Assembly (NCBI GenBank): GCA_002690405.1
Contig: NZEI01000040.1
Span: 40,749-48,811, forward strand
Source: Gammaproteobacteria bacterium
GTDB lineage: Bacteria; Pseudomonadota; Gammaproteobacteria; Pseudomonadales; Azotimanducaceae
Reading direction: 5' to 3'
Length of the DNA: 8,063 bases
This document shows positions 5,193-8,063 of this stretch, piece by piece; the first letter of the stretch is position 1; each line of letters opens with the position of its first letter. The notes under the pieces are model-generated. The model did no database searches. It was given only the letters and a program-made list of their open reading frames with translations, and was not told the DNA's origin. The position numbers and the translations under genes were made by a program.

Positions 5193-6692
5193 TTAATTTT
5201 GAAAACTGTCGCGCCGATAACGCAACATCTGACCGGTGCCGACCCGAGTATGCTCACCATTCTGGTAAGCTACTGCACCGTTGACTACCACCAGTTCGAT
5301 GCCCACAGGCTCAACCTTTGGTTCATCATAGGTGGCCCGATCAATGACCACTTCGGGCCGAAACAACATCAGATCCGCCCAAAAGCCCGGCTTTAAGGTC
5401 CCGCGTTCGTGCAACCCAAAGGTTTGTGCCGACAACGAAGTCATGCGCCGCACTGCTTCAGCCAGTGGCAACAAGCTCCGGTCGCGCACATAGTGCCCTA
5501 AAACACGGGGGAAAGTGCCGAATAACCGCGGGTGCGGGCGCCCTCTCAAATCAGGAATACCGTCGCTGCCAACCATCATATCGGCATGCCGCAGATTGGT
5601 TTCTACATCCGCTTCGTCAATGATGAAGTGAATGCATAGCGTCCGATCGCCCTGCGGCGCAGTCAGGATGCGCAAGGTCAACTCTTCCAGCGACGTATTT
5701 TCTGCTTCCGCAATATCGACCAACATGCGGCCTTCATATTCACGAAATGCAGGACAACTGGCTATGCGAACCACCGATGCCAATTGGGTGTCAATGTTTC
5801 GTAAGTTGAAATACTCAATCATCCGACCACTGCCCGCGGTGTAGGGATAAACGTCCAAGGTCACTCTCTGACCTTCGGCAATGGCCTCGTCCACACGGGC
5901 CAGTGAGACCTTGACCTTGCCCCAATTGGCCTTACCAGCGGATTTATGGTGAGAAATATGCAGATGCACGCCGCTGTCTTTACCGATCGTTAGACTTTCC
6001 TCGATCGCCTCGAGCAAACGATCGCCTTCATTACGCATATGGGTGGTGTAAAGCGCATCATAAGGCGCGGCCATTTTCGCCAGTTCGGTGACTTCTTCCG
6101 TATCACTCCAGCGACCCGGGCGGTATATCAAACCTGAGGAAAAGCCACAGGCGCCTTGTTCCAGCGCCAAGCTGACATGCTCACGCATGCGTTGCAACTC
6201 AGTAGCCTTAGGCGCGCGTTTTTCTTGGCCCAGCACTAACGAACGCACCGTGTTATGACCAACCAGCATCATGTTGTTAATCGCTGGAGAGCGCTCGAGC
6301 ACTGCCCCAAAATAGCCTTCCAGATCAGTAAATTCGCCCTCAACGCCGGCGAGAATACCGCCACTCGCTGCTGCAGCATCCGCCTGGGGATCAGCAGGTA
6401 TCGCTGAGAAGCCACAGTTGCCGCTGACTACTGTAGTAACCCCCTGAGCCAGCTTGAACTCCATTCCCGGATAGCGGAAAAATGCCCCATCATCATGGGC
6501 ATGAGTGTCGATCAAACCCGGGCATAAGGTTGCCCCACCGCCATCAATTTCCACTCCCTGAGCATGCACACCGCCGGTTACCACACCGACTTCAGCAATC
6601 CTGCCATCAGCTACCGCCACATCGCCGCGGAATGCCGGCGCGCCGGTGCCGTCTAAAATTTCTACATCACGTATTACCAGATCGTATGCCAT
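5193..6692 (-). CDS. N-acyl-D-amino-acid deacylase-type amidohydrolase (D-aminoacylase family)
   Basis: A 499-residue cytoplasmic metal-dependent amidohydrolase, close to the roughly 480-500 residues usual for D-aminoacylases. An N-terminal beta domain (1-55) leads into a TIM barrel. Expected metal and catalytic residues of the Alcaligenes D-aminoacylase type are all seen: HAHDD (His64, His66), GNCGFS (Cys93), THMRNEG (His218), SHHKSAG (His248) and VGSDG (Asp377). HPRLFGTFPRVLGHYVRDR (387-405) is a further family hallmark, and GTLKPGFWADLMLF (431-444) returns to the beta domain. The family cleaves N-acyl-D-amino acids to carboxylic acid and D-amino acid, but many members in acyl-CoA gene clusters have no known substrate. 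The ATG start has AGGACGGA upstream, within the 18-bp gap after the GMC stop, so it is co-transcribed with it. The Cys ligand argues against a dihydropyrimidinase or hydantoinase. Confidence 0.92.
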   Translation of the reverse strand: MAYDLVIRDVEILDGTGAPAFRGDVAVADGRIAEVGVVTGGVHAQGVEIDGGGATLCPGLIDTHAHDDGAFFRYPGMEFKLAQGVTTVVSGNCGFSAIPADPQADAAAASGGILAGVEGEFTDLEGYFGAVLERSPAINNMMLVGHNTVRSLVLGQEKRAPKATELQRMREHVSLALEQGACGFSSGLIYRPGRWSDTEEVTELAKMAAPYDALYTTHMRNEGDRLLEAIEESLTIGKDSGVHLHISHHKSAGKANWGKVKVSLARVDEAIAEGQRVTLDVYPYTAGSGRMIEYFNLRNIDTQLASVVRIASCPAFREYEGRMLVDIAEAENTSLEELTLRILTAPQGDRTLCIHFIIDEADVETNLRHADMMVGSDGIPDLRGRPHPRLFGTFPRVLGHYVRDRSLLPLAEAVRRMTSLSAQTFGLHERGTLKPGFWADLMLFRPEVVIDRATYDEPKVEPVGIELVVVNGAVAYQNGEHTRVGTGQMLRYRRDSFQN

Positions 6693-6710
6693 GTGTTTTC
6701 CGTCCTGCAG

Positions 6711-8063
6711 CTATAGACCATATTCATCGGGTTCGGTGCGCAGCCATTCGCCAATTTGCTCACCGATCATAAGACACGTCAAATTGGTATTGGCACGTGG
6801 CACCGAGGGCATGATCGATGCATCTGCCACGACCAATTGCTCAACATCAAAACATCGACCGCGTGGATCTACCACCGCCATCGCATCTTCCTCGCGACCC
6901 ATCTTCGCGGTACCGGAGGGGTGATAGCCTGAGCCAGCAAAGCGGCGACATAACGCCTCCATTTCTTCCAGCGATTGCCCTCTGCTGAGATCAGGAAAGC
7001 GCACATCGGTAATCATTTCGGCCAGGGCTCCAGTCCGGGTAAAGGCCAGTGTATCGAGCATACATTCGGCGAGTCGCCGAGCATCGCGCTCATCTTCGCA
7101 AAACCTATTAGCTACAATCGGGGCGGCATGGGGGTCCGCCGAGTGCAAAGTTAGCTCACCGCGACCATATTGATATTCGAGGACTGGGGCTAACAAAAAT
7201 TGCGGCGGCCCACCCGGCCGACCAGCAAAACTAATTTGTTCTATCTGCAGATCATTACGTTTTTCTGAGCGATTTGCGGTGTAGCGCAATATCGTTTGAA
7301 TAATAGGCTGGTCGAAATCCACCACCGCAGGCGCTTGTACATCACAGAGCACGCCAAGCGCTGGATGGTCACAGAGATTCTGACCTACGCCAGGACGGTC
7401 CGCGACACAGGGTACGCTGAGTTTTTCCAGCAATGCTTTGGGGCCGATGCCAGAACGCAACAGCAGACTCGGCGTCAGCAACGCACCGGCGCAGACCACC
7501 ACCAGACGCGCCGCAATGGCGCGAACCGATCCAGCCTGATCCTCTACTTCAACACCCGTGCAACGGGTTTGCGTGAACAGCAATCGGCGTACAAGGGTAT
7601 CTGCGAGGATATCCAGATTAGGCCGCACCCGCGCTGGTGCAAGGTAGCCAATAGCTGCAGATATTCGCAAACGTCCGAGCTTATTCATAGGATGTGGCCC
7701 GGCACCATAACCATCGGGATCATTCGCATCCGCGCAGTAGGGGTAATCTAGCTCTAACGCCGAATCCAAGAAGGCCTGCTGCTGCGGCACCAACTCAGCC
7801 GGCGGGTAGCGCCTGATAGTGATTGGACCGCTGTCGCCATGATAGGGCGCATCTGGAAAATCCAGATCGCGTTCAAGACGCTTAAACGCTGGCAGCACAT
7901 TACGCCAAGACCAGTGGTCACTACTGACCTCAGCCCATTCATCATAGTCCTCCGGCATCCCCCGCAGGGCTATGGTCGTATTAACAGCGGACGACCCACC
8001 AACCACTCGACCGCGAGGAAAACGATCGGAACGGTGCTGGGTGGGCTGATAGGCAAAACCCCA
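6711..8063 (-). CDS. GMC-family FAD-dependent alcohol dehydrogenase (choline dehydrogenase-like), N-terminus beyond window
   Basis: An open frame of 450 codons enters from the right edge. The GTG at 8006 is internal: upstream codons encode WGFAYQPTQHRSDRFPRGR, which leads straight into VVGGSSAVN, the first GMC signature, so the true start and the Rossmann GxGxxG FAD motif (about 70-90 residues) are outside. The second GMC signature is GALLTPSLLLRSGIG (visible residues 193-207). RISAAIGYLAPARVRPNL precedes it, as in choline dehydrogenase-type enzymes. The catalytic histidine is in GYHPSGTAKMG (visible His381), and the partner position is Asn in RANTNLT near the end, the His/Asn pair seen in choline oxidase and relatives. 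It should oxidise a primary or secondary alcohol to the carbonyl using FAD; substrate unknown. It is the first visible gene of the right block, 18 bp before the amidohydrolase. Confidence 0.93.
   Translation of the reverse strand, partial: WGFAYQPTQHRSDRFPRGRVVGGSSAVNTTIALRGMPEDYDEWAEVSSDHWSWRNVLPAFKRLERDLDFPDAPYHGDSGPITIRRYPPAELVPQQQAFLDSALELDYPYCADANDPDGYGAGPHPMNKLGRLRISAAIGYLAPARVRPNLDILADTLVRRLLFTQTRCTGVEVEDQAGSVRAIAARLVVVCAGALLTPSLLLRSGIGPKALLEKLSVPCVADRPGVGQNLCDHPALGVLCDVQAPAVVDFDQPIIQTILRYTANRSEKRNDLQIEQISFAGRPGGPPQFLLAPVLEYQYGRGELTLHSADPHAAPIVANRFCEDERDARRLAECMLDTLAFTRTGALAEMITDVRFPDLSRGQSLEEMEALCRRFAGSGYHPSGTAKMGREEDAMAVVDPRGRCFDVEQLVVADASIMPSVPRANTNLTCLMIGEQIGEWLRTEPDEYGL

Noticed and set aside
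7296..7751. Plus-strand open frame of 151 codons
   Set aside because: Antisense to the GMC dehydrogenase between its two signatures; Arg/Gln/Thr-rich shadow translation without a domain.
6711..8006. GMC gene starting at GTG 8006
   Set aside because: The codons upstream to the window edge continue the GMC family sequence (WGFAYQP...RGR), so this GTG is an internal valine of the first GMC signature.

Overview
The window looks like chromosomal DNA of a moderate-GC proteobacterium. A marine gammaproteobacterium rich in acyl-CoA metabolism is my best guess, from protein style (PaaG-like crotonases, GMC dehydrogenase, family VIII-type serine hydrolase) and dense minus-strand packing. No taxonomic marker is present, so this is an inference. 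There are eight protein genes: seven on the minus strand, one on the plus strand, and the two end genes are cut by the window edges. I found no RNA gene, mobile element, CRISPR array or intergenic gap over about 85 bp.

Right block, transcribed leftwards from beyond 8063 to 3068: a GMC-family FAD alcohol dehydrogenase (N-terminus missing), a D-aminoacylase-type zinc amidohydrolase, a crotonase-fold protein, and an exported beta-lactamase-like serine hydrolase. Gaps are 18, 17 and about 32 bp, and each downstream gene has its own Shine-Dalgarno, so this is probably one operon. Its promoter lies outside the window.

Middle: one plus-strand GNAT acetyltransferase (2583-3065). It converges on the serine hydrolase with only 2 bp between stop codons and diverges from the left block across an 83-bp intergenic region containing short dyads.

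Left block, transcribed leftwards from 2499 to the window start: an APC-family amino acid permease with a TTG start, a second 265-residue crotonase-fold protein, and the N-terminal part of a hotdog-fold thioesterase with a GTG start 3 bp after the crotonase stop. This too looks like one operon.

Taken together, the locus reads as a catabolic neighbourhood for an amide- or ester-linked compound. Possible steps are outer hydrolysis (serine hydrolase), amide cleavage releasing an amino acid (D-aminoacylase type), alcohol oxidation (GMC), acyl-CoA remodelling (two crotonases), CoA release (thioesterase) and amino-acid transport (permease). Each family assignment rests on visible motifs; the joint pathway and its substrate are inference. 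Notably, both crotonases appear to lack the two glutamates of classical enoyl-CoA hydratase, so neither should be labelled a standard hydratase without testing.
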